From positions 1 through 12,150 of the forward strand of contig JAIRYB010000191.1 in NCBI GenBank assembly GCA_031267955.1: a stretch of 12,150 bases of DNA, read 5' to 3'. The DNA comes from Spirochaetaceae bacterium. GTDB lineage: Bacteria; Spirochaetota; Spirochaetia; Treponematales; Breznakiellaceae. Below, in pieces: positions 1-6,970 of this stretch. Numbering within the stretch: position 1 is the first letter of the stretch; the number at the start of each line of letters is the position of its first letter. The notes beneath the pieces were generated by a model. That model was not told the DNA's origin, made no database searches, and saw only the letters and a program-made list of their open reading frames with translations. The translations under genes and the position numbers were made by a program.

Positions 1-1
1 A

Positions 2-118
2 ATAACGGCGGTGACGAACGGGGGCTTTTATTACTTTAACCAGGTAGCGCCTATGATAACCACGACTCTGTCGGTAGTGACCACGTTTATATCGCTGTAC
101 ATGCTGATTACGCGGTAA
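2..118 (+). CDS. C-terminal fragment of a membrane transporter, possibly AEC (auxin efflux carrier) family
   Basis: Only the last 38 codons are in the window. The frame is open from base 2 and stops at TAA 116-118. The tail is hydrophobic and rich in Thr, Ser and Val (TTTLSVVTTFISLYML) and ends in a short basic stub, as expected for a last transmembrane helix. The small-residue/Thr-Leu-Ser/Thr pattern resembles the final helix of AEC-family permeases, but 38 residues are too few for a firm family call. The hairpin terminator at 184-228 follows it on the same strand and supports a real gene end here. It converges with the minus-strand metallopeptidase operon. An unrelated polytopic protein is the main alternative. 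Confidence 0.5.
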   Translation: MTAVTNGGFYYFNQVAPMITTTLSVVTTFISLYMLITR

Positions 119-140
119 GATTAAAAGAGTACCATTTGAT

Positions 141-177
141 GTAAAGCCCGCAAGGCAACTGCGGGGACAGGTTTTAC
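141..177. repeat. imperfect hairpin between a gene end and its terminator
   Basis: Arms GTAAA (141-145) and TTTAC (173-177) enclose CCCGC (147-151) and GCGGG (161-165), separated by unpaired bases. It lies between the stop at 118 and the strong terminator hairpin. It has no T-run of its own. It may be a degenerate palindromic element or simply transcript 3' structure. Confidence 0.3.
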
Positions 178-183
178 AAGAGG

Positions 184-228
184 AAGCCCCTGGGGCTGCC
201 GGAAGTCCGGCGGTCCCAGGGGCTTTTT
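184..228 (+). terminator. strong rho-independent terminator of the upstream plus-strand gene
   Basis: Bases 184-194 and 215-225 pair perfectly over 11 bp. Bases 195-197/212-214 add three pairs, two of them G-T, and 198-202/207-211 add five. This gives about 19 continuous pairs closed by an AAGT loop. Five T residues (224-228) follow on the plus strand. On the minus strand the hairpin is followed only by a mixed C/T tract, so it is a weaker but possible end signal for the converging operon, whose last stop is at 272. Confidence 0.85.
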
Positions 229-271
229 CGTTTCCGGCCCCCGGCAGCGCGGTCCGGGCGGGATCGCCGCC

Positions 272-1738
272 TTAAATATCGTCCAGCGGGTACAATGGCC
301 GCCTTGCTTTCCGGTATGGAATGTTTTCCAGTACCTCGTTCGAGCAGCCCTTCGAGGTGGCCAGGATGGCCCTCGCGGCGATGCTGCGGAAACAGGGTTC
401 CAGATATCCCAGTTTTACCGCGACAAGGCAGTAATCGGCGGCGTCTACGCCCAGGGCCGGGAGCAGATCCCCGTCCCCGAAACCTATATGCTTCGAAGTA
501 ATGACAAAGCGGATATTTCTCCACGCGGCAAAGACCAGATCCGACTTGTACGGGCCGTAACCCCTGGCTATTCTTAATACTTCCACGTTTAGCGGTATTT
601 TTTTGCCGTTAACAGTATCCCAGTTCCCCCCCAGGGTGATGCCGGCTTTCGCTCCAGTCCCCGCTGTAATACAGGCGGCCGCTGCGGCCGCGTCGTAAAA
701 GCCCGAGTACAGTAACGGCGTGGGAAGCTTTTCCGTTGTATCAACAGTGTCAAGTATTTTTTCCAACAGGTCGGTCGCGTCCCCGGCGGCGCCGGCTGTG
801 GGGTTGTCGCCTGAATCGGAAATAAACACCGGGCGTTCGTTTTTTTCCAGTACGGCCCAATAAGCCGCCGCAACGGCCCCTGCGGAATCGTAGTGTTCGC
901 TACGGAAAACGAAGTCCTTCCGCCGTTCCCAAAAAGCGCCCGCCAATTCGGCGGCAACCGCCTCCGCCAGATCCTCCGCCCCGGCAAAGGCGCTTACCAG
1001 GGCGGATACCGCGTTGTGTTCATCGTCCGCCCAGGGGAAGCCCAGGAGGAACGATGCCGCCGCTATTCCCGGCTTTTTCTCCGCTTCCCGGCACCGCGCG
1101 ATAAGCGAGCGCATGGGTTCCGATTCGGATTCGGACTTTTCGCCCGCGACAAGCATGGGGACGCGCCGGTAAGCGGTGCTGAGTTTTTTGCCGGTTTCAA
1201 GCGCCTTTAACAGCATAGCCGCGGCGTGTCCGCCGGTTTCGGCGCAGTCAATATGGGGCGCGGTTTTGTACCCGGCAAAGCCGTCCACTGTTTTTAACAG
1301 GGCGGGAGTGACGGTGGCGTGCATATCAAGCGCCGCGGTAAACGGAATACCGGGAAGCAGTTCCCGCAGGGCGCTCGTAAGATCGCCCTCGGCGCAGCCG
1401 AGGCCCTCAACCTTCATGGAACCGTGAAGGGCAAGGCATACCCCGTCGATGGGACCCGAGGAAAGTGCCTCCTCTGTCCTGCGCAAAAACTCTGTTTTAA
1501 TACTGTAGTAAAACGGCGCGGCAACCACCCCGTTGGGAACAGCGCGGGCCAGTACGGTTGGCGCTATTTCGCATCCGGCTTTTTCCAGGGCGCGGATAAT
1601 TCCGGTCAAAGCATAGCCTTCCGCCATGCCTTTGCCGGGAATTTCTTCCCCGTAAAAGACAATAAAGTCATCCGCGCCGGTAATAATCGGGTTAAAGCCG
1701 TTGGATTCGTGGTTCATTCCGCCTACAAGAATACGCAT
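272..1738 (-). CDS. M81 family metallopeptidase (MlrC / microcystinase C-like)
   Basis: This 488-residue protein has the two-domain layout of the M81/MlrC family: an N-terminal catalytic domain (about 1-295) and a C-terminal MlrC_C domain (about 305-480). Visible family motifs are NHES at 9-12, ALHGSM at 103-108, LDMH at 137-140, PHID at 161-164 with ET at 167-168, and SDSGDNP at 307-313. D138, H140 and H162 have the D-x-H...H spacing of the residues reported as metal-binding in Sphingomonas MlrC. E11 and H105 match two other catalytically important positions there (from memory). No signal peptide is seen, so it is cytoplasmic. It starts with ATG behind GGAGG, 29 bp after the malG-like gene, and is the last gene of the transporter operon. 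MlrC opens tetrapeptides from microcystin; the substrate here is unknown. An amidohydrolase acting on the transported compound is inference. Confidence 0.88.
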   Translation of the reverse strand: MRILVGGMNHESNGFNPIITGADDFIVFYGEEIPGKGMAEGYALTGIIRALEKAGCEIAPTVLARAVPNGVVAAPFYYSIKTEFLRRTEEALSSGPIDGVCLALHGSMKVEGLGCAEGDLTSALRELLPGIPFTAALDMHATVTPALLKTVDGFAGYKTAPHIDCAETGGHAAAMLLKALETGKKLSTAYRRVPMLVAGEKSESESEPMRSLIARCREAEKKPGIAAASFLLGFPWADDEHNAVSALVSAFAGAEDLAEAVAAELAGAFWERRKDFVFRSEHYDSAGAVAAAYWAVLEKNERPVFISDSGDNPTAGAAGDATDLLEKILDTVDTTEKLPTPLLYSGFYDAAAAAACITAGTGAKAGITLGGNWDTVNGKKIPLNVEVLRIARGYGPYKSDLVFAAWRNIRFVITSKHIGFGDGDLLPALGVDAADYCLVAVKLGYLEPCFRSIAARAILATSKGCSNEVLENIPYRKARRPLYPLDDI

Positions 1739-1767
1739 ACCGCCTCCGTGCCGTTACCCTGCGCCCG

Positions 1768-2619
1768 CTATTCTTTAAGGGATCCTTCCCCAAAACCCCT
1801 GATAAGCTGGTCATGAAAAAAGAAATAGAAAATTATCATGGGAAGAATGCCGATCACCAGGGAAGCGTACTGCATTCCGTACTCGATATTGTTCCGTCCG
1901 GCAAACAGGGTTATCGCCACCGGCAGGCTTTTCATCGCGATTTTGGTGGTAAACACAAATACAAACAGGAATTCGTTCCAGTGCCGCAGGAAGGAGAGAA
2001 TTACCATGGTGGCGATCACCGGGGTTGACAGCGGCACTATCATTTTCCAGAAAACATAGCGGTACTTGGCCCCGTCGATTTCGGCGGATTCTATGAGCGC
2101 GTCGGGAATACCCCGGACATACGATATGGCGATCATCACCGACATGGGCAGATCAAAGGCTATGTAGGGCAGAATAACCCCGATGCGGCGGTTGATGATC
2201 CCCACTCTTACCTCGGCAAGGAAGAGCGGGATGATCACCGCGTGGACGGTGATCATAAGGCCGGCGGCAAAGGCCGCGGTAAAGAAGGCGCTGCTTTTAA
2301 AGGGGAATTTGGTAATCCCGAAAGCAGCCGCCAGCGCCAAAAACAGGGTCGCCGTTGTAGCGATACTGGTGTAGATAAAACTGTTCGCCAGGGCTGTACC
2401 CAGGCTTCCCAACTGCCAGGCGCGGAAATAGTTGTCCAGCGAAGGATTCAGGGGCAGGCCCAGGGGGCGCACGACTATCTCCGCGTGGGGCTTGAAAGAG
2501 GAGTAAAAAAGCCAGAGGAGGGGGAAGATCGTAAGGACGGCGAACGCCGCCATCAGGGTATAAGCGGCTATTCTCCAGGACAGGGGCGCCATCCTGAGCC
2601 TCGGCATTTCCTGTACCAT
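1768..2619 (-). CDS. carbohydrate ABC transporter permease, MalG type
   Basis: This 283-residue inner-membrane subunit has six likely transmembrane helices (about 16-38, 79-104, 110-133, 146-166, 199-219 and 250-270). The cytoplasmic EAA loop, which docks the ATPase, lies at about 171-200, with ESAEIDGA (177-184) carrying the conserved Gly. The long N-terminal periplasmic loop after helix 1 and the C-terminal GF-x-EG-x-LKE tail are typical of the MalG/UgpE branch (CUT1). It begins 4 bp after the malF-like gene, so translational coupling is likely. The chosen ATG at 2619 has only a weak, distant purine stretch. ATG codons at residues 5 and 10 cannot be excluded. It should pair with the gene just upstream to form the channel. 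Confidence 0.93.
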   Translation of the reverse strand: MVQEMPRLRMAPLSWRIAAYTLMAAFAVLTIFPLLWLFYSSFKPHAEIVVRPLGLPLNPSLDNYFRAWQLGSLGTALANSFIYTSIATTATLFLALAAAFGITKFPFKSSAFFTAAFAAGLMITVHAVIIPLFLAEVRVGIINRRIGVILPYIAFDLPMSVMIAISYVRGIPDALIESAEIDGAKYRYVFWKMIVPLSTPVIATMVILSFLRHWNEFLFVFVFTTKIAMKSLPVAITLFAGRNNIEYGMQYASLVIGILPMIIFYFFFHDQLIRGFGEGSLKE

Positions 2620-2623
2620 GGCG

Positions 2624-3505
2624 CTACTCTACCTTGAAAACCTTTGATACCGCGCGGGTAAGCAGTACCGAAAGCACGATAAAAGCAATGATAATTATGG
2701 ACAAGGAACTCCCGTATCCGTAATTCTGATGTACAAAAGTAGTGTTGTACATATACACCGCGATCACTTCGGTGTAATGGGCCGGCCCTCCGCCGGTCAT
2801 GGAATATATTAAATCAAAACTTTTAAAACTTCCCGAAACCGCCAGAATCGAATTGATAAAGATAACGTAGCCCAGCATGGGCGTGACAATTTTGAGAAAT
2901 ATTTTCCCCTCGCCCGCCCCCTCAAGCTGGGCCGCCTCAATAAGCGTATTGGGAATACGCTGGAGATTGGCCAGGAATATCACCATGTAGAGGCTGGTAT
3001 GCTGCCACAGCAGCACAAACATGATGGGAATAATCGCGAGGTTTTTGTTTTCTACGATGGTCATCACGTAGTCCCTGTTCCCTGTAAGCATACGTACAAG
3101 GGCCGGGACTATCCCCACGGGGGAGAATATCCTGCTCCATAGCTGCGCGATGATGACCGAGGAGATTGTTATCGGAAGGAAGATCAGCGCCTCAAAGATA
3201 TTTGCCTTTTTTACCATTTTCCGGTGGAGTATATAGGCAAGAAGCATCCCCAAAGGTATCTGTCCGAACACGGAGACAAGGACGATCATGATGTTGTTCC
3301 GCAGCCCGATAAAAAACACCGGATCGGTAAACATCCTCTTGTAATTGTCCAGGCCTACAAAGACCATTTCCCCGTAGCCTTTCCACTGGGTAAAGCCCAG
3401 GGCAAGGCTGAAGAACACGGGGAAGATCATCACGCCGGCAAAAATGAGGAACGCGGGGAGTACAAAACAGTAATGGCTTATCCTGCGCGAAAGCGCGTAC
3501 CGCAT
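2624..3505 (-). CDS. carbohydrate ABC transporter permease, MalF type
   Basis: This 293-residue permease has an N-terminal helix at about 12-35 and five more helices downstream. Its EAA loop lies at about 184-211 (IPNTLIEAAQLEGA, 184-197). A MTGGGP motif at 237-242 is characteristic of MalF/UgpA-type subunits. I chose ATG at 3505, preceded by a GGGGGG stretch at usable Shine-Dalgarno distance. An in-frame TTG at 3520 would add five residues (MRGDA) but would place the start almost on the previous stop. It sits 20 bp after the solute-binding protein gene and 4 bp before its MalG-type partner. The two should form the heterodimeric membrane pore of a CUT1-type importer. Confidence 0.93.
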   Translation of the reverse strand: MRYALSRRISHYCFVLPAFLIFAGVMIFPVFFSLALGFTQWKGYGEMVFVGLDNYKRMFTDPVFFIGLRNNIMIVLVSVFGQIPLGMLLAYILHRKMVKKANIFEALIFLPITISSVIIAQLWSRIFSPVGIVPALVRMLTGNRDYVMTIVENKNLAIIPIMFVLLWQHTSLYMVIFLANLQRIPNTLIEAAQLEGAGEGKIFLKIVTPMLGYVIFINSILAVSGSFKSFDLIYSMTGGGPAHYTEVIAVYMYNTTFVHQNYGYGSSLSIIIIAFIVLSVLLTRAVSKVFKVE

Positions 3506-3525
3506 CGCATCCCCCCGCAAACGCT

Positions 3526-4827
3526 CTATTTTTTCCTGTTCGAATCGTTGGCCGCGACCCAGGCCTCGTACTCGGCGGCAAGCTGGGCCGGGGTCTTGTC
3601 GCCTATCATCACCGCCTGTATGCCGGGGTTGAGCAGGTTGTTCACCCCCTCGCCGTCCATCACCGCGTCGATAACGTAGCCCATGGACTGGTTGTTGATA
3701 AGTTCGATGTACTGCCTGTTCAGCTTATCAACATCAAACCCGGAGTAGTCCAGCTTGTAGGTAGGAACTGTGCCGTATCTCATCAGAATCTCGCAGCCTT
3801 CCTGCCCGTAGATAAAACTGAGGAATTTCCACGCCGCGTCGGCTTTGGCGCCCGACAGCCTGGCGTTCATGGCAAGGGCTTCCCCCAGGGTGGCGGCGCT
3901 GGACCCCCGGGTTACTTCCCCCGCGACCGCCGGGAAAGCCATCACCTCGTAGCCCGCGTAGTCTTCCGGTTTCGCGGCGCCCTTGAGCGCGGAAATGCGC
4001 CAGCCGGCGTCCAGAAGGTACACCGACTTGCCCTGTACAAAATCGCCCCAGCCTTCCGGCCCCTCAAGCTGGTTTACCCCTGCGGGGAAGACCTGGCTGT
4101 CCACAAGGCGCTTGATCACCGCCAGCGCGTCCACAAAGCCCTTGTCGGTGAATTTCGCCGTTCCCGCCCGGGCGCGGTCGAACCAGGCTTTGCCCGCCGT
4201 CCGGTCTACAAGCATGGAGAGCAGGAAGGACTGCGCCTGCCACATCCCCTTGTTGGCGAACATCAGGGGAGTATAGCCCCCGGCGCGAATCGCGGGTACC
4301 TGGGCGATAAGCTCGTCCAGGGTCCTGGGGTTGGCAAGCCCCAGTTCCTTTTGGAGTTTGGTATTCACGTATATTGCGGTACATACGGCCATGTTTGGGG
4401 AAATTATGTAAATTTCCCCGTTAGGCCCCTGGGGATCCCATATAGCGGAACTATAACGGGACTTGAATTCATCGGTCAGGTAGGGCCGGAGATCCTTTAC
4501 AAGGCCCCTGTCCAGGATGTAGCTTGACCGGGCGCCCGCATAGGTGGTAAAAAGGTCCGGAATATCCCCGGCGGCGGCCATAGCCTGGAACTTGTCGTGG
4601 AACTGTTCGCCCGATACATATTCAAATTCAAGTTTGATATTGGGATACTTTTTGGCAAAGGCGTCCAGGGTAACCGGCCAGTACTCGTACTGGGGATTGG
4701 CGATGTCGATCTGCATATAAACAGAAAGGGTCACCGTGTCTTCGGAACTTGTCTGCCTTGCGCCGCCGGCCCAGGCGAAAGACAAACCCGCCGCGATTAA
4801 CATCAGCGTTAAGAGCGTTTTTTTCAT
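3526..4827 (-). CDS. ABC transporter extracellular solute-binding protein, family 1 (sugar type)
   Basis: This 433-residue periplasmic receptor is the first gene of the operon. Residues 1-20 form a signal peptide: KK, a hydrophobic core, then AWA followed by GGARQ. Cleavage after AWA by signal peptidase I is likely, and there is no lipobox Cys. The mature part has the family 1 fold signature: an early beta strand (TLSVYMQI), a YPNIKLEFEYV segment near 65-75, the DIPDLFTTYAG stretch, and later AMNARLSGAKADAAWKFLSFIYG. The ATG is preceded by TAGGAGGAAA at good spacing. The divergent control region lies directly upstream. Family 1 proteins usually bind oligosaccharides or polyols; the actual ligand cannot be read from sequence. 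The ATPase subunit is not encoded here. Confidence 0.94.
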   Translation of the reverse strand: MKKTLLTLMLIAAGLSFAWAGGARQTSSEDTVTLSVYMQIDIANPQYEYWPVTLDAFAKKYPNIKLEFEYVSGEQFHDKFQAMAAAGDIPDLFTTYAGARSSYILDRGLVKDLRPYLTDEFKSRYSSAIWDPQGPNGEIYIISPNMAVCTAIYVNTKLQKELGLANPRTLDELIAQVPAIRAGGYTPLMFANKGMWQAQSFLLSMLVDRTAGKAWFDRARAGTAKFTDKGFVDALAVIKRLVDSQVFPAGVNQLEGPEGWGDFVQGKSVYLLDAGWRISALKGAAKPEDYAGYEVMAFPAVAGEVTRGSSAATLGEALAMNARLSGAKADAAWKFLSFIYGQEGCEILMRYGTVPTYKLDYSGFDVDKLNRQYIELINNQSMGYVIDAVMDGEGVNNLLNPGIQAVMIGDKTPAQLAAEYEAWVAANDSNRKK

Positions 4828-4853
4828 TATTTTCCTCCTAATATTAAAAAAAA

Positions 4854-4881
4854 CTGATATACTCCTATAATATCATATTAT
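4854..4881 (+). promoter_or_regulatory. candidate sigma-70 promoter of the CBM9-like gene
   Basis: CTGATA (4854-4859) and TATTAT (4876-4881) are separated by 16 bp. Transcription would start near 4888, about 27 bases before the ATG at 4915. The -35 match is moderate and the region is AT-rich, so chance matches are possible. The -10 lies inside the 19-bp palindrome. Confidence 0.4.
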
Positions 4882-4883
4882 AG
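4865..4883. promoter_or_regulatory. perfect 19-bp palindrome, candidate operator of the divergent transporter and CBM9-like genes
   Basis: The arms are CTATAATAT (4865-4873) and ATATTATAG (4875-4883) around a central C, with no mismatches. It covers the -10 elements proposed for both strands. A dimeric regulator bound here could block both promoters. Its AT-only core is unlike usual LacI-family operators. No regulator gene for it is in the window. Confidence 0.5.
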
Positions 4884-4905
4884 TGATTATTGAAATAAGT
4901 GGCAG
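4877..4905 (-). promoter_or_regulatory. sigma-70-like promoter of the solute-binding protein operon
   Basis: Read on the minus strand, CTGCCA (plus 4900-4905) and a consensus TATAAT (plus 4877-4882) are spaced by exactly 17 bp. Transcription would begin near 4870, giving a leader of about 40 bases before the ATG at 4827 with its TAGGAGGAAA ribosome binding site. The -35 overlaps the Shine-Dalgarno (AGGA, 4904-4907) of the divergent gene. Confidence 0.6.
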
Positions 4906-4914
4906 GAATTTTTT

Positions 4915-5739
4915 ATGGTTTATCACAAACAGGTTCCGGATGAACGTCTGGCGCGTTATACAAGCCGGCGTGTACGCGGCCCCATCGTTATTGACGGGGA
5001 TCTTTCCAAACCCTGCTGGCAGAACGCGCCAAAGTCGGGCCGCTTTGTTGACATGGTCAGCGGGGAACCGGCTTTTTTCGATACCCGCATGGCAAGCCTT
5101 TGGGATGATTCGAATCTCTACGCGGCTTATTGGCTGGAGGAGCCTTCGGTACGCGCTTCCCAAACGGAGCGGGATTCGCTTGTCTGGTTCGACAACGACG
5201 CGGAGCTTTTTCTGGACGGGGAGGACTGCTATTACGAGCTTGAGATCAACGCCCTGAACACGGTATACGAAGTTTTCTTTGTTTACCAGGACGCCCTGAA
5301 GCGGGGAAGCCGTTTCGATACGCCGGAATTCGATCTGTACAGCCGCGATGTCGATGTACTCTGCGGTTTCCAGGACGGGAGCCGTTACAAAAAACACCGC
5401 AGGGGCAAGCGCTGGGCCTTTATGGACTGGGACTATCCGGGCCTTAAAACAGCCGTCAGGGTTGACGGCGCCCTCAACGAACCGGCAAAAGTGGACAGGG
5501 GCTGGACCGTGGAAATCGCCCTGCCCTGGGAAGGGCTGCGGACCCTGCTGCCCGGAAGGCAATTCCCCCCGAAAGAGGGCGATTTTATCCGCGCGGCATT
5601 CTTCCGCTTCGAGGCCCTGCGCTACCACAACAAGACCGTCGGCGAGAGTCCCGGCTGGGCTTTAAACGAACATGGGATCTACGATTCCCACATACCGGAG
5701 CTGTTTTCGTATCTTTGCTTTTCGGAGGCGGAGGGCTAA
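4915..5739 (+). CDS. carbohydrate-binding family 9-like (CBM9-like) protein
   Basis: This 274-residue protein looks like one CBM9-like beta-sandwich domain. After a basic N-terminus comes IVIDGDLSKPCWQ (about 24-36), the usual opening of this fold. It is followed by SLWDDSNLYAAYW, a DNDAELFLD strand, YYELEINALNTVYEVFF, and near the C-terminus GWTVEIALPWEGL and the aromatic FFRFEALRY. These are signature stretches of CBM9-like domains attached to glycosidases. Here no catalytic domain is attached and no signal peptide is visible, so it appears cytoplasmic and probably binds sugar without hydrolysing it. ATG at 4915 follows AGGA at 7 bp. It is divergent from the sugar-type transporter operon and shares its control region, suggesting a common substrate. 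Its stop lies 12 bp from the converging flavoprotein gene. Confidence 0.8.
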   Translation: MVYHKQVPDERLARYTSRRVRGPIVIDGDLSKPCWQNAPKSGRFVDMVSGEPAFFDTRMASLWDDSNLYAAYWLEEPSVRASQTERDSLVWFDNDAELFLDGEDCYYELEINALNTVYEVFFVYQDALKRGSRFDTPEFDLYSRDVDVLCGFQDGSRYKKHRRGKRWAFMDWDYPGLKTAVRVDGALNEPAKVDRGWTVEIALPWEGLRTLLPGRQFPPKEGDFIRAAFFRFEALRYHNKTVGESPGWALNEHGIYDSHIPELFSYLCFSEAEG

Positions 5740-5751
5740 AGTTGCAACAGG

Positions 5752-6969
5752 CTAAAGCGCCTTTACCGCCCGGGCAAGCTCTTTTCCGCTTTCTTCCAGG
5801 GCCTTAAGGTCTTCTTCCGTTGGCGAGCCGGCCCATTCCCGGGCTTCCAGGCAGTTCCATTTAAGGCTTTCCATGGCGGCGTCGTATTCTTTTTTCGCGC
5901 CGCCTATCCAGCCCCAGGAACCGATACGCAGGGCGGTTTTCCCGAAGATGTGCTTGCGCCTGAAAATATCCAGCGCGTAAGCCATGGGAGGGAACATGGC
6001 GTATTCATAGGTAGGCATAGCCAGGAGAATCCCGGCGCTTCTGTAGGCGTCCGCGAGTATATAGCTTATATTTTCGTCCGGCACGCGGCGGATCGTGTAC
6101 GGCACGTCGCCTTCCGCCTCAATGCCGCGTATTGCCGCGTCAAGGCCCCGCTTGGTGTTGCCGTACATGGACCCCCAGATAACGGCGATTTCCTTTTCCG
6201 CCGGGCCTTTCGCGTATGCCGCGTATTTCCGGTACCGGCTGATGATAGTATGCGGCTCCCTGCGCCAGACCATGCCGTGACTCGGGGCCACGCATTTTAC
6301 CGGAAGCCCTTCCAGTTTTTTGATTGCCTTTTCCACGAACACCGAAAAAGACGAGACAATATTGGCGTAATAACGCAGGCATTCTTTTTCGAAAAAAACG
6401 TGCTCCCCGGCGTCGAATTCGTCGTCAAAGACCCGGCCGCCCAGGGCGCCGAAAGAGCCGAACGCGTCGCAGGGGAAAAGCGTCCCCGATTCCGCCTCGT
6501 AGGTAACCATAGTTTCGGGCCAGTGGATATTCGGGGTTTCGTAAAAGCTGAGAACCTTGCCGCCGCCCAGGTCCAGGGTATCCCCGTCTTTTACCGTCCG
6601 GAGGCCGCTTTCGATATTGTAAAAGGTCTTTACCAGGCCGATTCCCTTCTGGGTGGAAAGAATCTCCGCCCCGGGGTTTTGCTCCCGGAATTCGGCGAGC
6701 CAGCCGGTATGGTCCGGTTCCAGGTGGTTTAGAACCAGGTAATCGATGGAAGAAAAGGACGTGCCTATGGAATTCAGGGCGTCTTCTATCTGTTTGGGGG
6801 CGCCGGTCCAGTCCCGGACCAGGTCGATAAGGGCGGTTTTCTCGCCCCTGACAAGATAAGCGTTTAGAGAAACACCCTGAGGTATCGGCCAGATGCCTTC
6901 AAAAAGCTCGGCTGTTTTAATATCCGCGTGGAGGCAATGAATCCCTTCGCAAATTTTATGCGCATTCAT
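5752..6969 (-). CDS. FprA-family A-type flavoprotein (flavodiiron protein)
   Basis: This 405-residue class A flavodiiron protein reduces O2 to water and/or NO to N2O in the cytoplasm of anaerobes. It has an N-terminal metallo-beta-lactamase-like domain (about 1-250) followed by a flavodoxin domain (about 260-400). The diiron ligands are all present: H82, E84, D86 and H87 in NHLEPDH, H149 in NIHWPE, D168 in PCDAFGSFG, and H231 in PSHGMVW. The FMN phosphate loop is GSMYGNT at 266-272, with MPTYEYA (318-324) and GSWGWIGG (350-357) as the other flavin loops. No C-terminal rubredoxin domain is fused, so an external electron donor is needed. It begins one base after the stop of the receiver gene, without a clear Shine-Dalgarno, so translation is probably coupled. 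Whether it prefers O2 or NO cannot be told. Confidence 0.93.
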   Translation of the reverse strand: MNAHKICEGIHCLHADIKTAELFEGIWPIPQGVSLNAYLVRGEKTALIDLVRDWTGAPKQIEDALNSIGTSFSSIDYLVLNHLEPDHTGWLAEFREQNPGAEILSTQKGIGLVKTFYNIESGLRTVKDGDTLDLGGGKVLSFYETPNIHWPETMVTYEAESGTLFPCDAFGSFGALGGRVFDDEFDAGEHVFFEKECLRYYANIVSSFSVFVEKAIKKLEGLPVKCVAPSHGMVWRREPHTIISRYRKYAAYAKGPAEKEIAVIWGSMYGNTKRGLDAAIRGIEAEGDVPYTIRRVPDENISYILADAYRSAGILLAMPTYEYAMFPPMAYALDIFRRKHIFGKTALRIGSWGWIGGAKKEYDAAMESLKWNCLEAREWAGSPTEEDLKALEESGKELARAVKAL

Positions 6970-6970
6970 T

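Noticed and set aside
141..228. An RNA gene after the first gene end
   Set aside because: The pairing is explained by a transcription terminator plus an imperfect hairpin. No tRNA cloverleaf or other known RNA signature is seen.
4873..5628. 251-codon minus-strand open frame opposite the CBM9-like gene
   Set aside because: The plus-strand frame has clear CBM9-like motifs and a Shine-Dalgarno. The minus frame would also cover the divergent promoter region.
5950..6732. 260-codon plus-strand open frame opposite the flavodiiron gene
   Set aside because: It is antisense to a gene with all diiron ligands and flavin loops present, and its product has no recognisable features.
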